A model generated the notes under the pieces. That model was not told the origin of the DNA and did no database searches. It saw only the letters and a program-made list of their open reading frames with translations. Source: Brevundimonas halotolerans (GTDB lineage Bacteria; Pseudomonadota; Alphaproteobacteria; Caulobacterales; Caulobacteraceae). Taken from it: a DNA stretch of 64,000 bases. Positions 33,349 through 43,620 of the stretch are shown one piece after another (the stretch's first letter is position 1; each line of letters opens with the position of its first letter). Where the stretch lies: the NCBI RefSeq assembly GCF_003730275.1, contig NZ_QTTA01000019.1, positions 62,001 to 126,000 of the forward strand, in the 5' to 3' direction. Made by a program: the position numbers and the translations under genes.

Positions 33349-33897
33349 ATGCGGCTTTACGGACGAGAGCAATTTACCAAGGAAGATATTTTCGCTCTAT
33401 CCACGGAGCCCTACGTTCATCGCGATTTCCGCGATCACCTATTCGACATATACGATGAAGTTAGCCGAGCCTTACATGTGCCCGCTAGGGCCGTGATGCT
33501 CACGGGGTCAGCTTTCACGGGGAAAAGTTTTGTGGAGGGCCGGCCGTTTGCAGTGGGTGAGTCTGATCTAGATCTAGCGGTAATTGATCGAGATTTGTTT
33601 CGAGAGTTGCTTCTATGTAGTGCTAGAGCGACGAAGTATTTTCGCGATCAGACCAGCTTCTTGCCACATGAGTCTAGGCCGGCTTCTGAGGTGTATAAGA
33701 GCTTTCGTTCTTACGCCTTCAACAGAGGCATTGTTAGGCCTGACTTAATGCCGGATTGCGACGCGAGGAATAATATATTGAGCGTTTCGTCTGATCTGAG
33801 CAATAAGTACATTACGATTTTTTCAAAAATTAGTATCTCGGTATATGGAGACGAAGAGTACTTCATCGCAAAAATAAAGAACCCTGGAGCAGCGTGA
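33349..33897 (+). CDS. Nucleotidyltransferase-fold protein
   Basis: This encodes a 182-aa protein with a nucleotidyltransferase signature: LTGSAF at residues 51-56 and the acidic pair in ESDLDLAVID (Asp73 and Asp75), spaced as in the hG[GS]-x(n)-D-h-D motif of the Pol-beta superfamily. The remainder is unrecognised, with no obvious third catalytic carboxylate. It could transfer NMP to protein or RNA, like MNT antitoxins, or act as a signal-nucleotide synthase. GAGGGGGG precedes the ATG. G+C and codon use are clearly lower than in surrounding genes, and the stop touches the next start. Confidence 0.7.
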   Translation: MRLYGREQFTKEDIFALSTEPYVHRDFRDHLFDIYDEVSRALHVPARAVMLTGSAFTGKSFVEGRPFAVGESDLDLAVIDRDLFRELLLCSARATKYFRDQTSFLPHESRPASEVYKSFRSYAFNRGIVRPDLMPDCDARNNILSVSSDLSNKYITIFSKISISVYGDEEYFIAKIKNPGAA

Positions 33898-35001
33898 ATG
33901 TCAAAATACACAGTGCGATCCATACAGATCGTAAACATAGTGAATGACCTCAAGGATGGGAAGCTCATACTTTCCCCATACTTCCAGAGAAATCTTGTTT
34001 GGCGAGAGACTCATAAAAAGGAATTTATAGACACCATACTTTCGGGTTACCCGTTTCCGCAGGTGTTTTTTGCCAAGGGGGATATCGATGTCGATACGCT
34101 CAGGGCGCAGCAGTGCGTCGTGGATGGTCAGCAAAGGCTCAATGCTATACTCAGCTATGTAAACAATGAGCTAGAAGTTAAGGGCCGCCATTTCCGCGAT
34201 CTTACAGCGAATGAGAAATCGAATTTCCTAACATACGAGGTGCCGGTTATTGATTTTGAAGCGCGTCATGATGACGAGCGGGTAAGAGAAGTTTTCAAGC
34301 GCGTCAACCGAACATTCTATGCTCTGTCGCTGATTGAGAAACTGGCCTCCGAATACGGCGCATCCGAAATGATGTTGCTGGCGCAATATATGAGTGGCGA
34401 CATGAGGGTCGACTTTGCCGATGAGGAGCTAGAGCGCCCTGATCTGCGACTAAACCCGAATGTCAGCGATGATTTTATCGAGTGGGCTGGGAAAAAGCGT
34501 GACGAATACTATATATCTTTGATTGGAGAGTCGGGCGCGTTCACCTCCTATGAGATGGCACGGAAAGTGGCGCTCATGTTCACGCTAAACGTAATATCGT
34601 CAGTGTTGGACGGGTACTATGACCGGAATGACAAGGTAAAGCCAAATCTGGAGCGCTACAAGGATAGCATCGAAAACCGGGATGAAGTTTACAGTTGGAT
34701 CGACGGTGCGTCTGGCCTAGTACTTGAAATTCAAGAGCTGCCGCCATTCTGGCTTCGTAAAGCCAATCTCTTCACGCTGGTGGTCGAGCTATCAAGGGCG
34801 AAGCGTGAGGGAAAGACTCTTCTTGAAAGCTGGCAGGCTGATATTAAAGCCTTCGCAGATGACGCTCCCCAGCCTTACATTCTTGCTGCGAGGGAAGGCG
34901 TTAACAACCGCAAGGAAAGGCTAATCCGCGCGGACCACGTCCGCCAACTTCTTACCGGAGAGCGAGCGATCGTCGAAGCACGAGGTGCAGACCCGGAGTA
35001 G
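33898..35001 (+). CDS. DUF262 domain protein (DndB/GmrS-like, ParB-fold)
   Basis: This encodes a 367-aa protein. Its N-terminal DUF262 domain has YFQRNLVW at residues 28-35 and VVDGQQRL at 74-81, the conserved motifs of the ParB/sulfiredoxin-like DUF262 fold used in GmrS, SspE and other modification-dependent defences. The C-terminal half is helical. I see no DUF1524 HNH nuclease domain, unlike GmrSD or SspE, so a separate nuclease may be needed. It starts on the base after the preceding stop codon. G+C is low, as in the preceding gene. NTP binding is a family inference. Confidence 0.82.
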   Translation: MSKYTVRSIQIVNIVNDLKDGKLILSPYFQRNLVWRETHKKEFIDTILSGYPFPQVFFAKGDIDVDTLRAQQCVVDGQQRLNAILSYVNNELEVKGRHFRDLTANEKSNFLTYEVPVIDFEARHDDERVREVFKRVNRTFYALSLIEKLASEYGASEMMLLAQYMSGDMRVDFADEELERPDLRLNPNVSDDFIEWAGKKRDEYYISLIGESGAFTSYEMARKVALMFTLNVISSVLDGYYDRNDKVKPNLERYKDSIENRDEVYSWIDGASGLVLEIQELPPFWLRKANLFTLVVELSRAKREGKTLLESWQADIKAFADDAPQPYILAAREGVNNRKERLIRADHVRQLLTGERAIVEARGADPE

Positions 35002-35021
35002 CGCCTGCCGCGCTACGCCAC

Positions 35022-36842
<1,821 letters not shown>

Positions 36843-37056
36843 GCTGCGGCGCGGTTAGCATGGGGCCGGGCCGACGCCAACTCACGCGGGCGCGAGAGGG
36901 CCCGTCGCAAGGGGATTAAAGTGCTGTAATGGACAAGGTCTCGTTTGAGAACGGGCCGGGAACAGGATATAGGCGGCATCCGGGTTCCGGCCTTTTCGAC
37001 GCGACTCTCACGCTTCGGGATGACTGAGGATGGAACCCCGCACAGGGGATACTGAC

Positions 37057-38190
37057 GTGAGATCAATGCTGAAGCCGGTGGCTGCTGCCTTCGCGATCCT
37101 TGGCCTGGGGGTACTGGGCGCCTGCTCGGGCCACAGTGAGGACGACAAGGCAGGCGTCGAGCCGGCGGCCGGTCAGACGGTGACCGTGGCGACCGTCCGC
37201 AGCGTCGATCTGGCGCGGACTCTGACGGTCTCGGGCACGATCTCGGCATGGGAAGAGGTGCCGGTCGGTGCCGAAACCGGCGGACTTGTGGCGACCGCCG
37301 TCTATGTCGATGAGGGCAGCTATGTCCGGCAGGGCCAGGCCATGGTGAAGCTGAACGACGACGTGCTGCGCGCCCAGCTGGCCCAGCAGGATGCCTCGGT
37401 GAAATCGGCGGAAGCCCTGGTCGCGCAGCAGGATGCGGCGCTGGATCGGGCCCGCGAGCTGCGCGAGCGCGGCTACCTCAGCCAGGCCGGGCTGGACACG
37501 GCCGAGGCCAATCAACGCACGGCCGCCGCCCAGCTGGAGGCCGCCCGCGCGGCCCGGTCAGAAACGGCGACGCGACTGGCCCAGACCACCATCCGCGCGC
37601 CCGTCGCCGGCCGGGTCATCAGCCGCAGCGTGACGCGCGGCCAGATCGTCCAGCCGGGCACAGAGTTGTTCCGGGTTGTGCGCGACGGACGTCTGGAACT
37701 TGACGCCCAGGTGCCGGAATCCGACCTGTCGCTGGTGCGATCGGGCATGACGGCCGTCATCACTGCCGACCGGGCCGACGGTCCGACCGGCGGCCGGGTG
37801 CGGATCGTGACGCCCGAGGTCGATCCCCAGACGCGTCTGGGTGTCGCGCGCATCGCCCTCAACAGCGGCAGCGATCTCAAGACCGGCATGTTCGCCCGGG
37901 CTGAGATCGCGCTGGGCCAGCTTCCGGCCCTGGTCGTGCCATCCGAAGCCGTCATCTATCGCGAGGGACAGGCCGGGGTCTACGTCGTCGGGCGCGACTC
38001 GACTGTCCGCTTTGTCCAGGTGCGGACCGGCGCGCGCGAGGGGCCGAATGTGGCCATCGAGAGCGGGCTTGAGGCCGGCCAGCGGGTGGTGGTCAAGGGC
38101 GCTGGCTTCCTGGGCGACGGTGACCGGGTGACGGTGGCGCCGGCCACCCCGGTGGCGCCGACACGCGCACCCGCCGCGTCTGCAACCTGA
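37057..38190 (+). CDS. RND efflux periplasmic adaptor lipoprotein
   Basis: This encodes a membrane-fusion protein of about 377 aa. A lipobox (VLGAC) puts the lipidated cysteine about 23 residues in. The barrel-sandwich halves are ETGGLVATAVYVDEGSYV and TTIRAPVAGRVISRSVTRGQIV, with an alpha-helical hairpin between them. I prefer the GTG at 37057, preceded by AGGGGAT, which gives a short basic n-region; ATGs at 37030 and 37066 are alternatives. The RND pump gene follows 10 bp downstream, so the two form a tripartite efflux system without an outer-membrane factor in the window. Confidence 0.88.
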   Translation: MRSMLKPVAAAFAILGLGVLGACSGHSEDDKAGVEPAAGQTVTVATVRSVDLARTLTVSGTISAWEEVPVGAETGGLVATAVYVDEGSYVRQGQAMVKLNDDVLRAQLAQQDASVKSAEALVAQQDAALDRARELRERGYLSQAGLDTAEANQRTAAAQLEAARAARSETATRLAQTTIRAPVAGRVISRSVTRGQIVQPGTELFRVVRDGRLELDAQVPESDLSLVRSGMTAVITADRADGPTGGRVRIVTPEVDPQTRLGVARIALNSGSDLKTGMFARAEIALGQLPALVVPSEAVIYREGQAGVYVVGRDSTVRFVQVRTGAREGPNVAIESGLEAGQRVVVKGAGFLGDGDRVTVAPATPVAPTRAPAASAT

Positions 38191-38200
38191 GACCGGCCCG

Positions 38201-41200
38201 ATGAACTTCAACACTATATCGGCGGCGTCGATCCGGAACCCGATCCCGGTGGTGCTGCTGTTCATCATCCTGACGGTCGCCGGGGTGCTGAGCTACTTCA
38301 AACTACCGACGAACAACTTCCCGAACGTCGATCTGCCGGTTGTGGCGGTGACGGTCGTCCAGTCAGGTGCGGCACCGACCGAGCTGGAAACCCAGGTGAC
38401 GCGTCTGATCGAGGATGCGGTGTCGGGCCTCGGCGAGGTCGACGACATCAGCTCGACCATCAATGACTCGGTGTCGACCACGGCCATCACCTTCCAGCTG
38501 GGTGTGGATCTGGAAAAGGCCACCAATGATGTGCGCAACGCCATTGCCGGTGTACGCCAGAATCTGCCCGCCGATGTGCAGGAGCCGATCGTCCAGCGGA
38601 TCGAATTCACCCAGATCCCGATCGCCACCTATGTCGTCCGCGCGCCCGGCATGAACCCCGAGGAACTGAGCTGGTTCGTCGACAACACCGTAGCCAAGCG
38701 ACTGCTGTCGCTCGAGGGCGTCAGCCAGGTCAGCCGCGACGGCGGCGTCAGCCGGGAAATCCGCATCAAGCTGGACCCGGCCCGACTGGCGGCCCAGGGC
38801 GTAACGGCCGCAGCGGTGTCGAACCAGCTGCGGGCCTCCAACATAAACCTGCCGGGCGGACGCGGCCAGATCGGCGGCGAGGAGCAGGCGATCCGCACGG
38901 TCGGCTCGGCCCAGTCGGTCGAGGACCTGCGCGAGACGCTGATCCCGGTGGGAAATCGTTCGGTGCGTCTGGGCGATCTGGGCGAGGTGGTGGACGAATG
39001 GTCCGAGCCCCGCGGCCGGGCCCGCTACAATGGGGCTGAGGTCGTCGGCTTCAGTATCAGCCGCTCCAAGGAGTCGTCCGAGCTGGACGTCTATGAGACA
39101 GCCGGGGCCGAGATCGCGGCGCTCGATGCGGAACTGGACAACGTCACAATTGAAGAGGTGACCACTACCACCTCGGAGGTGATCAACAACTTCCATGCCT
39201 CGGTCGAGGCGCTGCTGCTGGGCGCGGGTCTGGCAGTGCTGGTGGTGTTCGTCTTCCTGCGCGACTGGCGGGCAACGCTGATCGCGGCAGTGGCCATGCC
39301 CATGTCGCTGATCCCGACCTTCTGGATCATGGACCTGACGGGTCAGTCGCTGAACGTGGTGACTCTGCTGGCCCTGTCGCTGACCATCGGCATTCTGGTC
39401 GACGACGCCATCGTCGAGATCGAGAACATCGTCCGGCACATACGCGACGGCAAGGCCCCCTACCCGGCGGCGATCGAGGCGGCGGACGAAATCGGTCTGG
39501 CGGTTATCGCGACGACGGCGACCCTGCTGGCGGTCTTCGCGCCGACCGGCTTCATGCCTGGGGTAGTGGGCCAATTCTTCAAGAGCTTCGCCATCGCCAC
39601 CTGCGTCAGCGTGTTCTTCTCGCTGGTGGTGGCGCGAACGCTCACGCCGCTGATGGGCGCCTATATGCTCAAGCGGGACCAGGGCAAGGAACACGGCGAT
39701 CCGGCTTGGATGAAGCGCTATCTCATCATGGTCAACTGGGTGCTGAACGACTTCCGCGGCCGCGATGGCGAGCGTCGTCCGAGCTTTGGCCGTCGCGTCC
39801 TGAGGCGTTACAGGGACCACAGGATCTGGGTCATGGGCGGGGGCACGGCCTTCCTAATCGGCTCGTTCGTCCTCGCCTCCATGCTGCCGTTCGAATTCAT
39901 TCCGGCCGAGGATGTGTCACGCTCCAGCATCACCATCCAGCTGCCGCCGGGATCGACGCTGGCCGAGACGGACTCGGTGGTGCAGCGGGTCAATACGGCG
40001 CTACTGGAACGGCCCGAGGTGCGGTCGGTCTATTCCTCGATCGGTTCAGCCTCGGTCAGCTTTGGTCCCGGCGGCGGCGGGTCGGCGGGCGAGGTTCGCC
40101 GGGCCAACATCACCGTCAATCTGGTCAAGCGCAGCGAGCGGTCGCTGCGCCAGCAGGCGTTCGAGCAGGAAATGGGTCCGGTGCTGCGCGCCATTCCGGG
40201 CGCCCGGGTCCAGTTCGGAGCCGACGGCCAGGGCAGCCAGGTGTCGATCCAGCTGGTGGGCGATGAAGGCGAAGCCCTGGAAGAGGCCGCTTCGGCGGTC
40301 GAGCGCCAGATGCGCGAGATTCCTGGCCTCACCAATGTCATCTCCTCGGCGGCGCTGGTGCGGCCCGAGATCCTGATCACGCCCAAGGGCGATGTGGCAG
40401 CGCTGCAGGGCGTGGCGTCGGCGGACATCAGTTCGGTGGCTCGTGTGGCGACCCTCGGCGATGCGGATCAGTTGCTGCCCAAATTCAACCTGGGTGACCG
40501 GCAGATCCCGATACGGGTGATGCTGCGCGAGGAAGCCCGCAGCGATCTGGGCATTCTGGAGAACCTGCGTGTGCCGACGGCGTCGGGCGCTTCTGTGCCC
40601 CTGACCTCGGTGGCGGATATCTCGTTCGGGGCCGGGCCCAACCAGATCGACCGTCTGGACCGCAAGCGCGTCGCCACCCTGACGGCCGAGCTGAACGGCA
40701 TCACCCTGGGACAGGCGTCGGAACGGGTCGACAATCTGCCCGCCATGCAGAACCTGCCGGCGGGCGTCACCCAGGCGGTGTCGGGTGAGCTTGAGAATCT
40801 GCAGGAAACCGCAACGGGTTTCATCTTCGCCATCGTGACCGGCATTCTGCTGATGTACGTCGTGCTGGTCCTGCTGTTCCGCAGCTTCTTCCACCCGATC
40901 ACCATTCTGGCGGCCCTGCCCGTGTCGTTCGGCGGGGCCTTCTTCCTGCTGCTGGTGACGGGCAAGTCGCTGTCGATGCCGGCCCTGATCGGCATCATCA
41001 TGCTGACCGGGATCGCGGCAAAGAACTCCATCCTGCTGGTCGACTACGCCATCATCGCCATGAAGAACGGCATGAACCGGCGGGAGGCCATCATCGACGC
41101 CGCGCACAAGCGGGCGCGACCGATCATCATGACGACGCTGGCCATGGGTCTCGGTATGCTGCCGATCGCCTTGGCCTTCGGTGAGGGAACCGAGTTCCGC

Positions 41201-41353
41201 AGCCCGATGGCGGTGGCAGTGATCGGAGGGCTGATCACCTCTACGGCCCTGTCGCTGATCTTCATCCCCGCGGCTTTCAGTCTGATCGACGGGGTCAAGA
41301 CGCGGCTTGAGCGGCGGCTGGAACGGACGTTCGGGGCGCAACACCGCGAGTGA
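38201..41353 (+). CDS. RND family multidrug efflux permease
   Basis: This encodes a 1050-aa AcrB/MexB-type inner-membrane proton antiporter with twelve helices and two large periplasmic loops. The proton-relay aspartates are in VDDAIVEIEN (TM4) and the relay lysine in KNSILLVDYA (TM10). The sequence is closest in character to the MexK/OqxB-like or HAE1-like pumps, with the start SIRNPIPVVLLFIILTVAG. The substrate is unknown. It is co-transcribed with the lipoprotein adaptor. Confidence 0.93.
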   Translation: MNFNTISAASIRNPIPVVLLFIILTVAGVLSYFKLPTNNFPNVDLPVVAVTVVQSGAAPTELETQVTRLIEDAVSGLGEVDDISSTINDSVSTTAITFQLGVDLEKATNDVRNAIAGVRQNLPADVQEPIVQRIEFTQIPIATYVVRAPGMNPEELSWFVDNTVAKRLLSLEGVSQVSRDGGVSREIRIKLDPARLAAQGVTAAAVSNQLRASNINLPGGRGQIGGEEQAIRTVGSAQSVEDLRETLIPVGNRSVRLGDLGEVVDEWSEPRGRARYNGAEVVGFSISRSKESSELDVYETAGAEIAALDAELDNVTIEEVTTTTSEVINNFHASVEALLLGAGLAVLVVFVFLRDWRATLIAAVAMPMSLIPTFWIMDLTGQSLNVVTLLALSLTIGILVDDAIVEIENIVRHIRDGKAPYPAAIEAADEIGLAVIATTATLLAVFAPTGFMPGVVGQFFKSFAIATCVSVFFSLVVARTLTPLMGAYMLKRDQGKEHGDPAWMKRYLIMVNWVLNDFRGRDGERRPSFGRRVLRRYRDHRIWVMGGGTAFLIGSFVLASMLPFEFIPAEDVSRSSITIQLPPGSTLAETDSVVQRVNTALLERPEVRSVYSSIGSASVSFGPGGGGSAGEVRRANITVNLVKRSERSLRQQAFEQEMGPVLRAIPGARVQFGADGQGSQVSIQLVGDEGEALEEAASAVERQMREIPGLTNVISSAALVRPEILITPKGDVAALQGVASADISSVARVATLGDADQLLPKFNLGDRQIPIRVMLREEARSDLGILENLRVPTASGASVPLTSVADISFGAGPNQIDRLDRKRVATLTAELNGITLGQASERVDNLPAMQNLPAGVTQAVSGELENLQETATGFIFAIVTGILLMYVVLVLLFRSFFHPITILAALPVSFGGAFFLLLVTGKSLSMPALIGIIMLTGIAAKNSILLVDYAIIAMKNGMNRREAIIDAAHKRARPIIMTTLAMGLGMLPIALAFGEGTEFRSPMAVAVIGGLITSTALSLIFIPAAFSLIDGVKTRLERRLERTFGAQHRE

Positions 41354-41428
41354 TGGCCGGGGCTAAGGGCATCCACTGCACCGGGTTAAGCGTATAGGGG
41401 ACTGTCCCCTGCTGACGGAGCCTTGCCC

Positions 41429-42232
41429 ATGACCCTGACCGAGATCGGCCTGCTATTGGGCGTCAATCTTCTGCTGATCACGGGCGTCATGAGCCTGCAG
41501 TGGCTGGTGGCGGTGCGGATCCGCGATGTCAGCTTTATCGATGCGGTCTGGCCGCTGGCCATGCTGTTCCTGGCGCTGGTGACCTGGCCTCGGACGGACG
41601 GCGATGCCCTGCGCTCGGGTCTGCTGGTCGGGCTGTGCGGGCTGTGGGCGGTACGGCTGGGCCTGCACCTGTTCCTGCGCTGGTGGGCCCATGGCGAGGA
41701 CCGCCGCTATACCGACCTGATCGGACGCCAGACGAAAACCGGCAAGAGCTGGCCGGTCGTGGCCCTGCTTTTCGTCTTCCTGCCGCAGGGGGTGCTGGCG
41801 TGGCTGACGTCGCTTCCGGTGCAACTGGGGCAGGTGGCTGATGCGCCGGCGGTCGGCTGGTTGGGCTTGACCGGGGTGGCCCTGTTCGCGATCGGTCTGG
41901 TGTTCGAGACGGTGGGCGATGCCCAACTGGCGGCCTTTCGCCGGGACCCCTCGACCAAGGGTCAGGTGCTGGACACCGGCCTGTGGCGCTATACCCGCCA
42001 TCCCAACTATTTCGGCGACGCCTGTGTGTGGTGGGGTCTCTATCTGCTTGCGGCCGAGACGGGTCCGGGTGTGGCCTCGATCCTCGGGCCCATCTTCCTG
42101 ACCTTTACCCTGACCAAATGGTCCGGTATCGGCATCACCGAAAAGTCGATCCACAGCTCGCGGCCCGGCTATGCGGACTATGTGCGCCGGACCAGTGCCT
42201 TTATCCCCTGGCCGCCGAAGCGGGCCGGATAG
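41429..42232 (+). CDS. DUF1295 membrane protein (steroid 5-alpha-reductase-like)
   Basis: This encodes a 267-aa integral membrane protein with six or so helices. The C-terminal family signature is GLWRYTRHPNYFGDACVWWG, followed by a C-terminal RPGYADYVRRTSAFIPW. DUF1295 proteins belong to the isoprenylcysteine methyltransferase / steroid-reductase fold; their substrates are unknown. The ATG at 41429 has GGAG 9 bp upstream. A strong terminator follows. Confidence 0.87.
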   Translation: MTLTEIGLLLGVNLLLITGVMSLQWLVAVRIRDVSFIDAVWPLAMLFLALVTWPRTDGDALRSGLLVGLCGLWAVRLGLHLFLRWWAHGEDRRYTDLIGRQTKTGKSWPVVALLFVFLPQGVLAWLTSLPVQLGQVADAPAVGWLGLTGVALFAIGLVFETVGDAQLAAFRRDPSTKGQVLDTGLWRYTRHPNYFGDACVWWGLYLLAAETGPGVASILGPIFLTFTLTKWSGIGITEKSIHSSRPGYADYVRRTSAFIPWPPKRAG

Positions 42233-42239
42233 GGCGCAG

Positions 42240-42280
42240 AAAAAAGGCCCCGCCGGGGGGGATGGCGGGGCCTTTCCTTC
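42240..42280. terminator. Strong bidirectional intrinsic terminator
   Basis: A perfect 12-bp stem (AAAGGCCCCGCC at 42243-42254 and GGCGGGGCCTTT at 42264-42275) with a 9-nt loop has A/T tracts on both sides. It lies between the convergent DUF1295 and lipoprotein genes. Confidence 0.88.
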
Positions 42281-42323
42281 CGAAGGATGACCGGGGGCAT
42301 GACCCCCCGGCAGGTCGGACCTG

Positions 42324-42575
42324 TTACTGTGCGGGGGGCACAGTGTTCGGCATGTTCTCGGTCGTCATACCGCCGTCAGCATTTCCGGCTTCCTGTTCGA
42401 TCCGGTCCGCTTCAGCCTCCAGGGCTTCTTCCTGGGCCTCGGTGGGGGCCTGGTCGGCCTGTTCTTCCAGGGCGTCGGCCTGACGTTCGGCGGCGGCGTC
42501 CTCCGTGCTTTCGCCACAGGCGGCAACGCCCATCAAGGCAACGGCAGACAGAGAAGCAATGATCATCTTGCGCAT
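42324..42575 (-). CDS. Small acidic lipoprotein, Ala/Glu-rich
   Basis: This encodes an 83-aa precursor with a lipoprotein signal (MRKMIIASLSAVALMGVAAC, lipobox GVAAC) followed by a strongly acidic, helical Ala/Glu/Gln-rich segment (DALEEQADQAPTEAQEEALE), likely a coiled coil. It resembles small periplasmic lipoproteins of unknown function common in Caulobacterales. The start at 42575 has AGGAAGGGA upstream. It is monocistronic and bounded by the terminator. Confidence 0.78.
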   Translation of the reverse strand: MRKMIIASLSAVALMGVAACGESTEDAAAERQADALEEQADQAPTEAQEEALEAEADRIEQEAGNADGGMTTENMPNTVPPAQ

Positions 42576-42651
42576 GAGAAGTCCCTTCCTCAGTTGAGAC
42601 CGGAACAACGTCGCTACCGGTCAAAGAGTTCACGCGTATGTGATGACAAAG

Positions 42652-43620
42652 TCAGTCGTCGCGGCAGGCGACCTTGGCAGCACCCAGCAAGGCCGCCTGT
42701 TTGTGCAGGATCACCCAGGTCGGAATGGCCTGCATATAGGGGGTGAAGCGCCCCTTCTGCTCGAACCGTTCGCGGAACGGGCTGGCCTTCAGAAAGTCCA
42801 GAATGCGCGGCGCAATACCCCCGGCGATATAGACCCCGCCGCGCGCGCCGGTGGTCAGGGCCACGTCCCCGGCGACCGAGCCCAGAATGGCGCAGAAGCG
42901 GGCCAGCGTCGCGCCGCACGGGCTGCGCGGATCGGCCAGGGCATCGCGGGTGATCTCGGCCGGATCGTCGATGGAGGTCGGACGACCGTCGATCTCGGCC
43001 AGCGCCCGGTGCAGATTGACCAGCCCCGGGCCGCAGACCAGCCGCTCGATCGACACCCGGGTGTAACGCCGCCTGAGGATACGCAGGACCTCGTCCTCGA
43101 TGGTATCGGATGGGGGGAAGTCGACATGGCCGCCCTCGGACGCCAGCGCCACGGCCGAGCCCCAGCGGTCGCGGGCCAAAGCCGAGACGCCGAACCCGGT
43201 GCCCGGTCCCAGCACGGCGAGGGTCTGGTGCTGATCGCCGGTTTGCGGTCCGCCCAGATGGGATAGATCATCGCCCTCCAGCAGAGGCGCGGCCCAGGCC
43301 AGGGCCTCGAAATCGTTGATCAGCCGGATAGGGCCCACGCCCAGGCTGGCCAACTCGGCCTCGGACACGCGCCACGGCGAATTCGTCAGGTCGATGAAGC
43401 CATCGGTAACCGGCCCTGCTACGGCAATGGCGCCGCCGTCCGGGCGTTCGTTGCAGCCCTCCAGAAACGCCCGCACGCCATCCAGAAAGGTCGGATGGTC
43501 CTCGGCCGGAAAGCTTTCGTGGTGCTCGACGCGCGGCACGCCATCGACCATGCGCGACAGAGCAAAGCGGGCATTGGTGCCGCCGACATCGCCGACGAGA
43601 TGCAGGGGAGCAGGGCTCAT
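42652..43620 (-). CDS. glk: Glucokinase
   Basis: This encodes a 322-aa ROK-independent bacterial glucokinase that phosphorylates glucose to glucose-6-phosphate. The ATP-binding phosphate-1 motif is GDVGGTNARFAL at the N-terminus, the sugar-binding region includes LINDFEALA, and VLGPGTGFGVSAL is the phosphate-2/adenosine segment. It is the last gene of zwf-pgl-edd-glk and starts on the base after the edd stop codon. Confidence 0.95.
   Translation of the reverse strand: MSPAPLHLVGDVGGTNARFALSRMVDGVPRVEHHESFPAEDHPTFLDGVRAFLEGCNERPDGGAIAVAGPVTDGFIDLTNSPWRVSEAELASLGVGPIRLINDFEALAWAAPLLEGDDLSHLGGPQTGDQHQTLAVLGPGTGFGVSALARDRWGSAVALASEGGHVDFPPSDTIEDEVLRILRRRYTRVSIERLVCGPGLVNLHRALAEIDGRPTSIDDPAEITRDALADPRSPCGATLARFCAILGSVAGDVALTTGARGGVYIAGGIAPRILDFLKASPFRERFEQKGRFTPYMQAIPTWVILHKQAALLGAAKVACRDD

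Noticed and set aside
31548..35001. A classical restriction-modification system
   Set aside because: The methylase-like protein is too short and divergently placed, there is no specificity subunit, and DUF262 points to another mechanism; a link remains possible but is not shown.
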